From assembly GCA_037903475.1 (NCBI GenBank), contig JBAJFG010000027.1, positions 1-64,000 on the forward strand: a DNA stretch of 64,000 nucleotides, in the 5' to 3' direction. The stretch comes from Ancylostoma caninum. Its lineage: Eukaryota > Nematoda > Chromadorea > Rhabditida > Ancylostomatidae. The position numbers were made by a program, and so were the translations under genes. This document shows positions 37,095 to 48,300 of the stretch, in pieces (position 1 is the stretch's first letter; each line of letters opens with the position of its first letter). Under the pieces are notes generated by a model that saw only the letters and a list, made by a program, of their open reading frames with translations, ran no database searches and was not told the DNA's origin.

Positions 37095-40000
37095 TAGGTC
37101 TTTCGGCCAACCAATACAAAAAATAATTTTAATGTCACGTGACTAAAATTCATGTGTAAAATAGAAATATGATGAACGATTGGAAATAATCTACGACAGT
37201 ACTTCCAAGTTTCAAAGGTAGAACGTATTTCGAAAAATTTGGTATTTTCGGGGCGTGTTGTGCGTCCGCCATATTACTATTTATGGCTAGGTACCTAAAT
37301 TCCAGTAAGTACACCAACGGCCCCCCCCCTCTCCCTGCCACTGTGGGTAGAAAGTAGAACACATCACATACGTCCTAGGTACATACTGGAAAATTGTGAC
37401 ACTGCCCACGTACTCTGTATGAATTACGGTATTTCCATAGATATCACCGTCTCTCCCTGGTGTTGCTTCAATTTCTGCTAGGTGGTATCAGTCAGAGAAT
37501 TTCGGTTAAATAGACATGGATCGGATTGATTATCTAGTTTAATAGTTTAATATATACCAGATAGTTAAAAATAGGTGCAAAACAGTATTGGAAATGAACT
37601 AACTAGAGCAAGCTATGACAATGTTCTAAATTACCTCATGATGTATTCAAAAAAAAAATCGGTGTTTTCTGGCTAGAGGGGGGACTCTGATTTCACTTTT
37701 TTTGTCCAGGACCAGAGTCACTATAGTCATGTGACACCTTTTTAAAGTGCCAAAATAGGCTCCACATTCAAGAACTCTAAAACGAATGTAATCCAGACAA
37801 CAAGGTCCAGCCGGGACACTGTTGCTTCCCACATTAGCTTAACTTACTTCCACTGTCGATAGAATAAAAAGAGAAAGTAATAAGAACGTATCATTGCAAC
37901 TTGATTCGCTTTGCTCCTCATCAAACTGTTTCGCACTGTTCTATTTGCAAAGAGGGGGTTACAGGAATGGTCAGTCGTTACAGTATTACAGAAGTAGAGA
38001 ATACTTATGGGTTTCATCCTCTACTTTCAACAGCATCACACATACATATGGAACTACTACGTTATGCTCTCCCACCCCACCCCCAACACCCCCACACCCA
38101 ACCCTATTTGACCCTGGAGTTATGTCACGCATTTGTGTTTAGTCTTTCAAGTAATCCGCTTGCAAGGTTTGGGCGGATTTTTTTAGGTTTTCATTCCGCT
38201 GAAGTGGAATACATATTGCTTGCTCGCCAATTCATCTAACCAATTGTTCATTTACTACTTATTTATGTATTTATTGACGAATCAAGGGATAGATCAAGTG
38301 AAGTAGATACTTCCGCAACGCTGGAGGATATAGTTGACACATAATTAAAGGTAAATAGACTAGTAAAACGGGAGTAACACAAAAAACAGTGTAATGAAAA
38401 TTATACAGTTCAAAACTTCTCTGATGAGCAGGCCTTTTTTGATGGAGAGGATATACAAAATGAAAACATATCTAGACATCTAATTTCCGGTAGAAGCAGG
38501 GTGGAATAATTATTTTGTATTGAAGTTTAGCGCTTCGCTTCGGATCCACTTTCAATAAATGGAGTAATTGCGAAGACATAACAGAGGTGAGCAAATTCTT
38601 GTTAACGCCTTATTTTTTTACTTTACGTATATTTCAAACACATCTACTCGAAACATCGATATTCCATCAATTTATGGATCGCATCTTCAAAAATGAAACG
38701 ATTTTCCGGCTTCTATGTGACTTCAAAAGAGTTTCCGTCACGGTTGTGCAGGATCTGGATGCACCACTGAGATTATCCAGGATGAAAGCGTTGACGCAAG
38801 CGCTTACGACGGTTAAATTTGCATGATGTTAGCATGTTTACCCTAGGTAACCTCAGTGATGCATACGGTCTCAGAGGTGAGAAGTCAAATTCATAAAACA
38901 TAAACGGAAAGCGGAAGTCCAAAAATTGGCCTCAAACATATAATAGATTGGATGCCGTGCGGCCCGCATTCCTATACCTTTTCATTCGTGTACCTTTTCA
39001 TAGCTTGAGAACTCTTCCATTTTACAAGAACCGATTGGTCATAACCTTATCGGATACGTTCATGAGTATGAGCCCTTTCCCTTACAACAAAAATGTTATA
39101 GAAAATCGAGGAGTTGTTCTGTAAAAGGGAATTAAGAACCTTCACGAGTGAGGAAAAAAAGGGAAATAGCCGTGCAAAAATTTGGAGATATCCACTAACG
39201 TGCTGATTATTTAGGAAGATCCGACATTCTACACTCGACGACCTAGTATGTATTAACCTTAGATTCATGGATGCTTTCAACTTTATGAACAAGAGAGGAA
39301 AAGAAGAAGAAAAAACACCAAATTTTCCCTAAATTCATTGACTTCTTCAGCTGTTTAAGCAAAAAAGTCAAAGAATGACCAGTAAATGAGGTGAGTTTCC
39401 GTCACATCGTTATGATAAATCTATTGGAGGATAGTTCAACATCGTGTATGAAGTCCTGACGATAACTTCACAAATGTGGATGCGTTTACGATTATGTGCA
39501 CGAGCTACTCTTTATTACAATGAAAATTCAATGGGCTTTTAGGAAGTTTGCCTCTCCCCTTTGTAGTAATTTCCAGGATGGAGACGAATCTAACACCACA
39601 GCCGTGCACCTCAGAGAGAAACGACAGGCAAGAATAGCAAGAATGACTACAAGTGAACAGTTTATGGAGTAAAGAAACTGTGCCAGCAAAACTATAGGAA
39701 CACACAATGTTGTTCATGACACGACAATTGCTTGTCGAAAAAGAAATGGGACGGGATGTGATGATAAACCATCACTGAAAAATTGATTTCTCCTGATTTT
39801 TTTTGATCTGCTGCTTTCACCTTTGACAACCTTGCCTTACTTGCCTTCTATTCTTATTACGCTGATATCGCAAGAAACTTAGGAACCTTGCTCTGCATGA
39901 GTTTGAAAGATGCATATTCCACTATGAAAACACGCGTGCTCGTGCAAAACACTACTTTCAAAATCAATATTTCTATACCAGCAATGGTCAAATCCATGCA

Positions 40001-40717
40001 AGACTCATGCGCCTCCAAATCCGAAGCAAATCCGTCGCAGACCCCACGAAGAACTCACGATCTCCTCAGCCCCACACAGGGGTTCTGCACTGATACGGGT
40101 TGGATCTTATTATCAGAACGTCGAGACTCAAATAATTTTGGGATTCCAGGGATTCAGATTTCGAGTTTCTCCTGTAAAACTTTCAAATTTGGGCCGGAAT
40201 CGACCGCAGAAGCAGCTGTTGTGATTTTTCGGGACAAGAACAGAATATCCGTGATTTGTTCATTCTGTAAAATCCACACCTATGTAAGTGAATTTTGAAC
40301 GAATTTCATGGAGTCTTGCTTTAATTCTAGAGGATTCGGTGTTTTTCCGACTGCAATCAGGCTGGATTGCACTCATATTCATACAATATTCTTCAGATTT
40401 TCCACTGAAATATAGGCAGGCAAACTCTGTACAGGAATTTTCGTGTAAAATCACCTGAGAACATGACCTTAAGTACAACGTCTTTGGAGGATTTTTACTG
40501 TGAATAAGAGAGGATAACGTGTTGGATCCCTTATAATAAAGCTACATACACGTACCTGAATTTGAACATTCGGTCTGGAATAAACAGTGAATTTGAATGT
40601 TAAAACAGAGAGGGGAATATTGTTAACACGAAAGTATCTAGTAAAGAATGCCTCCAACATACATAGGTCAAATAATCAGACTTCGTAATAGTGAAGATAT
40701 GGAGCTTGCTGTTGTAG
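37095..40717. other. Gene-poor stretch
   Basis: It holds a C-run (37321), a possible minus-strand LINE tail (TTGATTCGTCAATAAATA, about 38265-38285), a MITE (38757) and the dispersed repeat at 39940. I see no coding exon. Confidence 0.45.
38757..38866. mobile_element. GGATGCATCA MITE family copy
   Basis: TGGATGCACCACTGAGATTA and TTTACCCTAGGTAACCTCAG followed by TGATGCAT are inverted termini 110 bases apart. Confidence 0.6.
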
Positions 40718-40721
40718 TTAA

Positions 40722-41184
40722 AGGCAGCAGGAGCTGAAATTCTCGACTCTGAGCTGAGCTGCGGATGGTGAAGTACAGACTGAGCACATCATAAATGTGA
40801 AACGAACACAGACAATGATGGCTTACCTGCAGAGAAAATGCAACATTCGTCGCGAACACGCCTGGCCGTGTTCGCGCGCGGACGAGTTTTCCCCGGCCCG
40901 AAAGCCATTGCGGCGCGTGGTTTTGGCCGAGTCCCGCCATGAAACCCTGTGAATTGAATGCATTTCGTTTTCCCTTTGCGCCAAACCACGCACCGCAATG
41001 GCTTTTGCGCCATGGAAAACTCGTCCGCGCGCGAACACGGCCAGGCGGGTTCGCGACGAATGTTCCATTTTCTCTGCAGGTAAGCCATGATTGTCTGTGT
41101 TCGTTTCACATTTATGATGTGCTGGATCTGTACTTCATCACGCACAGGTCAGCTCGGAGTCGAGGATTTCAGCTCCTGCCGCCT
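40722..41184. mobile_element. TTAA-flanked foldback MITE, 463 bases
   Basis: AGGCAGCAGGAGCTGAAAT and its inverse end the element, with TTAA at 40718-40721 and 41185-41188, the target of piggyBac- and Kolobok-type transposases. The arms run inward about 200 bases each to a loop near 40930-40980. The GC-rich centre (GTGTTCGCGCGCGGACGAG) is well paired. It lies just beyond the GT92 3' end. Confidence 0.75.
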
Positions 41185-41708
41185 TTAATCAAATAGACGG
41201 GATCCTTTACAGGAATACGCTGAAGCTACCCAGGTCGACCATGAAGTGAGTTAGATCTCTGTATCTCGACGAAGCAGCCCTAGGACATGTTCCCAACGAA
41301 AGCCGAACGGCAAGACTTTGGAGCAAACCGCTGGAAATAATGGGTCACTTCCTGCTAACCTCTGCGTACGCAAGCCGAGAACTCCAGCGATGCTGGAAAC
41401 GACCGAACTTCCGCTACCGGAAATAGCACAGCCATTTGCGATATTTGCTCATTGAAGGTGTGGCTTCCAGAAAAATATGATGAAAAGCTCTTTTATTCGA
41501 GGTGGAAGTAAATCTATTTTTAGGATGACCCGTAAAGTCGCGAGATGTGGCTGAGCAGAGTTTGACTAGTAGGCTCCTCTGTAGTTGCTGCTGCTGTTGC
41601 TGTCGCTGCCTAAAAGAAAAACTTAGAGCTGGGAGTGGAAATTTCCGGAAAATTCAAGTATAATAATGTATTAATAAGAATGTAGTATCATAATAAGACT
41701 TTCTCATG

Positions 41709-41714
41709 TTTATT
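41709..41714 (-). promoter_or_regulatory. Candidate polyadenylation signal AATAAA for the GT92 gene
   Basis: TTTATT on the plus strand reads AATAAA on the minus strand about 215 bases beyond the GT92 stop codon. A 69-base tetranucleotide repeat lies between the stop and this hexamer, so it would be in the 3' UTR. Placement is plausible, but AT-rich sequence gives such hexamers by chance. Confidence 0.35.
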
Positions 41715-41783
41715 TTGATCAAAACCGAGAACACAAAAATCTTTAGGAATGTAAGGATCATGTGGTTTCCTCGTCTTCTCTCA

Positions 41784-41852
41784 GTGAATGAATGAATGAA
41801 TGAATGAATGAATGAATGAATGAATGAATGAATGAATGAATGAATGAATGAA
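41784..41852. repeat. (GAAT)n microsatellite, about 17 units
   Basis: A nearly perfect run of GAAT lies 76 bases downstream of the GT92 stop codon. On the gene's strand it reads ATTC repeats in the probable 3' UTR. It creates a shadow reading frame of alternating Phe-Ile-His-Ser that is not a gene. Confidence 0.95.
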
Positions 41853-41927
41853 CGATGGAATGAGTTTTTCGATGTCAGCAAAAAAAAATTTCATTGGTAC
41901 AAGAGTCAAAATAGGGTAAGAATTACC

Positions 41928-42324
41928 TTATAACAAGTAGAAATCGTTGTTCGACCGTACAAAATGCCAATTTTCCAGCGGAAGCATGACGCTGCGACAG
42001 CTCGAAAGCGGCGTTTTGCAATAGTGTTGAGATTCACGCCACCTACAAGAATAATAAAAAGTTATTTTGTGTTAATCTTCGAATGAATATGAGTACCATG
42101 CAAAGTCCTTAAATTACATACGGTTTGAGACATATTCCGAGTACTTTCTGTGTGTTAAAGTGGAAATCTGCTCCCTCAGTAAATATTGAGTTAGTTCGAT
42201 TGACAAGCGCCTTATGAAGATTTTCCACGAGTGTTGCGGATGGCAGCAAATTCACTTTCCTCGGTTTCTCTCCCGTAACGTGATTGTACCGATGGTGAAG
42301 CAGAACAGCGTCGCTTACTGGGAC
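41928..42324 (-). CDS. GT92 gene, last two exons and stop codon
   Basis: Exon 42122-42324 follows an aattctcttcag acceptor and reads VPVSDAVLLHHRYNHV; the His-His-Arg stretch matches the conserved HYR block late in GT92 domains. It ends AAACC|gtatgt in phase 2. Exon 41928-42042 follows attcttgtag, completes the Pro codon and reads WRESQHYCKTPLSSC then LENWHFVRSNNDFYLL and TAA. The Cys residues fit the conserved C-terminal Cys of the family. An alternative donor (TACTT|gttata) six bases before the stop codon could skip the stop and join an acceptor at 41609, where the frame is open and Gln-rich; I consider this less likely. Confidence 0.84.
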
Positions 42325-45300
42325 CTGAAGAGAATTATGTGGCGGGACTAACTGGTTCTCGTCCGGAAGGAAATCTCGCTTTTTAAATTCTCAACATTTG
42401 CTCATAAATCCTCGCTAGTTTTCTGGATGACAAGTCTTTTTACCATTTTCATCCATGTCTGGCATTGATTCTGCTAAGAAATGTGCTGGCGAAGTACCGT
42501 TTGCAATTTATACGCTCATAAACCTTTTTTAAACTTTTTTTTTTAAAACTTTTTTTTTTTTCTTTTTTTTTCTCGTTTGGCATCGAGTGCGGGTGGCCGC
42601 GTTTCTTTGGGCTCGTAAACTTATTGGATTTTCCAAGTCTTTCGATCTTCTTCAACCAATTTTTTTCGATTACGTCCTCTTTTGTCCAGTCCTACACACT
42701 CCTTTTCTTATTGGTTTCGCTCATTTTTCTAAAACCTGCTTTAAATCTCGTTTTTTCCAGTGTACTTCGCTTGCTGAGGCCTATTGATTTCTGGATAACT
42801 GCTAGGATATTGGTAGATCAAAAATCATGCCTGCTAAGTCTGGTCGCTACTCTAAAAAAAGCGAAGCTTCTTCCACAGCTTCTAAACCTACTGCTCTCGA
42901 AAACCAGGGTAACGCTGATGCAAGGAATGAACAGTCCCAGGATTACAGGAAGTTATCTATGGTGGATCTCATCGCCTACATAAGGGAGCGCAATACTGAT
43001 CCTGAAATTGGGGAAATGCTTGCAGCACTATCCGAGAAAGTTCCTGTGGAAATCTCCCAGCAAGTAGAAGCGGAGAAGCGAGCGCGTACCATAATTATTA
43101 GTGGAATCAAGGAGCCTGCCGAGGGGTTACGAGCAAGGGAACGTCTGCGCGATCTTAAGGAGAAAGTTTCTGACATACTTGATGCCCTTGATATTGATTG
43201 CAGTGTTAATGATGTTTTCCGCATTGGAAAACCCTCCCCCAACCGCCCCCGTCTGGTAAAGTTGGTCCTCCCGTCCACCTTTTACTGGCGGAGAGCTTTA
43301 GCAAATTCCCGTTTCCTTCGTGATGCTGGCTTTCATGACATCTTCATCCGTAGGAGTATGACTGACGAAGAACGGAAGCGCGATTATGAATTGCGCCAGC
43401 TAGCACGTGAACGTAATCAAGGGAAGCGAGAACGCGAATGGGTGGTTTATCAAGGGCAGCTCAAGCATATCTCAGAACTCCCCAATAAGCGGCTGGGAAA
43501 CCACTAAGGTCGCATGGTTCTTCTGAGTTGCTTAATTGCTTACTCCTTAACGCTCGTAGCATTGTTAATAAGATTGATGTTTTTCATATCCTTTTATCCC
43601 AACACAAACCTGATATTTTATTCATTTCCGAAACGTGGCTGACTAGTAAGATACTTGACTCTGAAATTCTTGGTAACCTGCCCTACTCCATTCATCGTGC
43701 TGACAGAATCAGATGTAAAGGAGGAGGAGTTTGCTGTGTAGTGAAAGGCACACTCACTGTAGGAAAAGTTGAGAAATATTCTCTTTCCAAGGCTGATGTG
43801 TTGAGCCTTGATCTTTACCTTCCTGGACAATTTAGATTTGTTAGATTTATTACTGTCTACCGACCTCCAAATTCGGGGCAAGAAGACGATTTTCAGTTGA
43901 GTGAGCTCCTTTCTGATTTGATTTCTGAACGATATACCACAATTATTCTGGGAGACCTGAACCTTCATATTGACTGGGAAAACTTCAAGCCTCTAACCCC
44001 GAATTCCACACTCCTTGCTAGATTTTTTGATGATATTTGTTTTGTTCAACATGTCCGTCAACCTACTCATGGCACCAGTATTTTGGATGTAGTGCTTTCC
44101 CCCTCCAACAGTGTAGGCAATGTCACCCTTCTTCCTCCCCTAGCTTCTGCTGATCATTGTATAGTGAGTTTTGTGGTCAATGAACATCCCAATGTACCTA
44201 TGGTCTACCCAATGCCTGACTACTTGAACGCTGACTATGTTGGGCTTAACTCTTACTTCTCTAGCATTGATTGGTTAGCTTTATTCGACAACTATCAGTC
44301 GGTTAATGAGTTGTATCTCAGGTTTTGCCAAGTAATTTATCAGGGCTTAGCCACATTTGGTGCCATGAGGTTACCCAAGCAACCTGGTTTGCGCTACCCC
44401 GAACAGGTCAGGGCTCTGATGGAACAGAAACAGCGATTATTCACTAAGTTAAAAAATCCTCTTTCGAATCAGCTATATAAAAAAGTCTGCTGTGATATCG
44501 AAATGCATTTGAAAAAATTCTTGTCTAACTATGAGCGACGCCTTGCTTCTTCTTCTTCGATGATTAGGCTGCACAGTTATGTTCGTCACATAATCAAAAG
44601 AAGAGCATGTTCAGCGATGTTCACTGACCAATTCGGGCATAGCTGTAGTCTTGAACAGGAGAAAGCAGATGCGCTTGCTGAGTATTTTGCTAGTGTGTTC
44701 TCTACCGAGTGTGACTATCCCGACTCTGCTTCCCACTTGACTCCTACAACACACTGTTTTAGTGACGTATTCTTTCATTACACTGAAATTAAAAAGATCC
44801 TTGACTCTCTAAAACCTTCATGTTCGGAATGTTATGATGGCATACCCCAAATCCTGTACAAACGATGCGCTGAATCCTTGTCAAAGCCTCTTTCTCACAT
44901 TCTGAATCTTTCTTTACATTTTGGTGAAGTGCCAGATGTATGGAAAGAAGCTATTGTGACCGCGGTACCTAAAACCCCTACGCCAACCTCAGTAACAGAC
45001 TTCCGGCCCATCAGCTTAACTCCAGTACCAGTGAAAGTAATGGAGAAAATAATACGCAAAAAACTGATGTCATGGCTTGCAAAATTCCATGCTTTTCCGT
45101 CTGCTCAACATGGTTTTCTTCCTGGTAGATCTACTCTAACAAATGTTGCTGATAGTGTTTTTGATTGGAAATTGGCTCTCAATAAAGGTAAGTCTGTAGA
45201 TGTCATTTATATCGATCTTTCTAAAGCCTTCGACAAGGTTCCTCATTCAAAACTTCTTCTGAAGCTCAATCAACTCGGCATATCTGGCAGAATTTTGAAC

Positions 45301-48300
45301 TGGCTCAGAGCATACCTATACAACAGACATATGACTGTTAGGGTTGGACAACACTACTCCAGGAGGTTTCACTGTACCAGCGGTGTTCCTCAAGGGGGAG
45401 TGTTGTCCCCCTTGCTTTTCCTCATTTATACTATTGAACTACCGCAGTTACTTAAAACGTCGCCTGAAATTAGTGTTCAAATTTACGCTGATGATATCAA
45501 AGTATATGGTGTTTACGATCAACATGATCGTCTCGTGGTTCACTCCGCTCTAGAATTTTCCATTTCTAAGATGTTCTTTTGGGCTTCTCAATGGGGTCTC
45601 CCACTCAATCTCAACAAGTGCTCTTTTTTACACATTGGCGATTGTGAAACCCTTGGTTACTGCATCAACGGTGTGGAACTAAAAAGATGTCATTCTGTTA
45701 AAGACCTTGGCATTCTTGTTGATTCGAAATTGACATTTTCCGGTCACATTGATGCTGCTGTTAAGAATGCGTATGCGGTATTGTTCGCTATCTTCCGAAA
45801 TGTCCATAGCTCTAACAGTTTCCTTTTGGTCAAACTTTACAAAGCTTATGTTTTACCCCACTTAGAGTATTGCTGCCAGGTATGGAACCCCACGAGGAAG
45901 AAAGATATTGCTAAAATTGAGAAGGTGCAGCATACTTTTACACGCCTCGTGTTCCACAGATGCTTCTTGACAGCAGGGAATCGCATGATTCCGTCATATA
46001 CTGAACGGGTGACGACTTTGGGTATACGAACGCTCTGGTATAGACGTATGTTCCATGATGTGGTGTTTTGCTTCCAAGTCTTACGTAACGAGATTTGCCT
46101 GAGAGCAAGCAAGTACTGGGTGTTCAGACCTGCTAATGTCAGATTGCCTAGCTTTAATTTACACTATCCCAAGCCCAACTATAGGAACACAGCTGGTATT
46201 GTTAACTTCTTGTTCTATCGTTGTGCGAGGTGGTTTCAGAAGCTTCCTCCTGAGGTCTTTTCGGCTAGAAATAGCAAAATATTCAAGAGGAGGTTGCGTA
46301 GGTTCGACCTGACCCAGCTACTAAGGGATGTCAGCTAGTTGTTGTTCTTTGTACTATTGTTTTTTTTTTCAGATTCTACACTATGTACTAGACCGACTGG
46401 TTTTTTTTTCTTTCTCGGATTGAGCTATAGCTGACTCGGCAGAGTGACACCCATTCAATCACTACGGCTATTTTCCTGTTCTGTTTATTCTACCTCAGTT
46501 CTCGTTTCATCTACTTTTGTCTTTTTTGCAGCACTCCTTCCAGTTTTACATCTGTCTGGCTGAAATTGGCACACACGTAGTATGTAGTTAGCTTCTAGTG
46601 GAACGACCTGTATTAGCTGCTGGCCATTATTACCTATCGTTTACTCTTCCAAGATTCCCTTGAATAGGTTCGGCATTTCGTTGAACAATCTAATTTACTC
46701 AATAAGGTCCTAGGTATACTCCCAGTCCCGGTGCTACTTCTGGATGCGGAAGTATCCTGCGAGTATCCAGTTGAGCTTACGCCAGGGGTTCGTAGCAGAT
46801 CAAAGAGTCGCTTTGCGACCGCCCCTGAATGATCCTAATCAGTTGCGTTCTCAATGTGGATGATCTCAATGGCCTCTTGCCTCCGTTGTATAGCTGTACC
46901 GTTTCTGGTTGAAAATGGGACCCACACACTCGCGCTCTACCTTTATGTTGCTGTACTTTCAGCAACTACATCGAGGACCCTACTTACCAGTATCCATGCA
47001 ACTAATGCAGGTCTTCTACATCTTGAGTTTTATAGTAGTATTATGTTTATTGGTGTTGGCTTTCTGCTACTAACGTTTTTTTTTTCTCTTCTGTTTCAAT
47101 TGATTTGTCACTAACCCTGAAGCATCCCTTATCCTTCTGGTGGCACACCCTTGTGGTGTATTCAATAAATAAATAAATAAATAAATAAACCCTCATGGTT
47201 TTCACAGGATCGCAAAAGCATCGCTACAGGAAAAACTGAGAACGAGAACGGTGGAATCGTAAAGTGTGGATGCGCAGACGATCAGAGCAACAGAAAGCTG
47301 CTGATGCGAGACGTGCGAGCAGGACGGGACTACCGTTGTCGCTTATAGCTGTAATCGTCTGAAGGTGAAATCTTCATAGATAGTGCATTTCTGTGGTCAG
47401 TTGGAAATATCCTCTTCCATGATGATCCCGTAGACAGCGTGAAACACTATGATGCGCACGATATCGTTTCAGGAATCTAACCGAGTCAATTTGGATGGTT
47501 CTCTATTATCCCAACAAAGGGTCAAAATTAAATTAAGATCAAGGAATTTGAGATGCTTGGAGGCAAAAAAGGCATTAAGGTTGGCAGTGTGGAGTAGAAA
47601 TTTTCGGAATCCCAGAATGATTTGGCTTCTGCGTGTAGGGTGTCTGTGCTCTAGATTCGATAATGGAGGTACTACTGCCAGCTCACTGTGCTATAGACTG
47701 ACAGGCATGTGAATACGCGCACTAGGTTCTATTATCAATAAAATACTTACCTTTAGCGTCATTGATGTCGACCTGTACTTTCGAACGTCGTGCGTTGCTT
47801 GCAGATCCACTGCATCTGTTCGAAAGATGACCTAAAGCAGATGCATCATTGCTGGTATCCATTTAGAGAGCGAAAAAATCACCTTTGATGGTCCTTCCAG
47901 CTCAAACTCGGTAGCATTTTTAACACCGGAGAAGTCCAGCGCTCCGAAGGAAAAGTTTTGCGCAGCCAAGGGCGGATTGAGACGAAGGCTTCGGTGCGAG
48001 AACGACAGAGCACCCACTGATGCGTCCGAGAATCGCTCCCTTACCATCGAGAGCAGCGTTCCGTTTCTGAACAACCAACCACTCATTGTATCGAGCACTT
48101 TATGCCTAACTAGTCAGCAACTGATGAATTTTTTAGGTCAGGCGTAAGGAATTACCTCGGAACTATGATCTCATCGACATCAATCACTGCCCCGAACTCG
48201 GTGTCGAGCCGTAGCATACAGTCGTTGTGAGCGAGTGAGTGAGCGAGGCGGTAGATTGAGAGGTTTGGGTCCACGACTGAGTTGTGAGGAAGCGATGGCC

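Larger units (their letters stand above)
42525..47189 (+). mobile_element. Nearly complete two-ORF CR1-like LINE in a GT92 intron
   Basis: The element has a T-rich 5' region (42525-42573), ORF1 at 42827-43507, an endonuclease-reverse transcriptase ORF2 at about 43489-46338, an 850-base 3' UTR, a 3' hairpin at 47145-47159 and an (AAAT)n tail at 47161-47189. CR1/L2-group LINEs end in microsatellites rather than poly(A), as here. Both ORFs are free of stops, so the copy is young and possibly active. It is antisense to the GT92 gene and sits wholly within the intron between 47751 and 42324. The 5' boundary is uncertain; ATAAACC occurs at 42518-42524 and just after the tail and may be a short target duplication, but it resembles the tail itself. 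Confidence 0.9.

Noticed and set aside
38255..38295. Possible minus-strand LINE tail
   Set aside because: The TAAATACATAAATAAG run and TTGA/TCAA hairpin are suggestive, but too short to separate from simple AT sequence.
41654..41881. Frame with FIHSFIHS repeats
   Set aside because: Translation of the (GAAT)n microsatellite.
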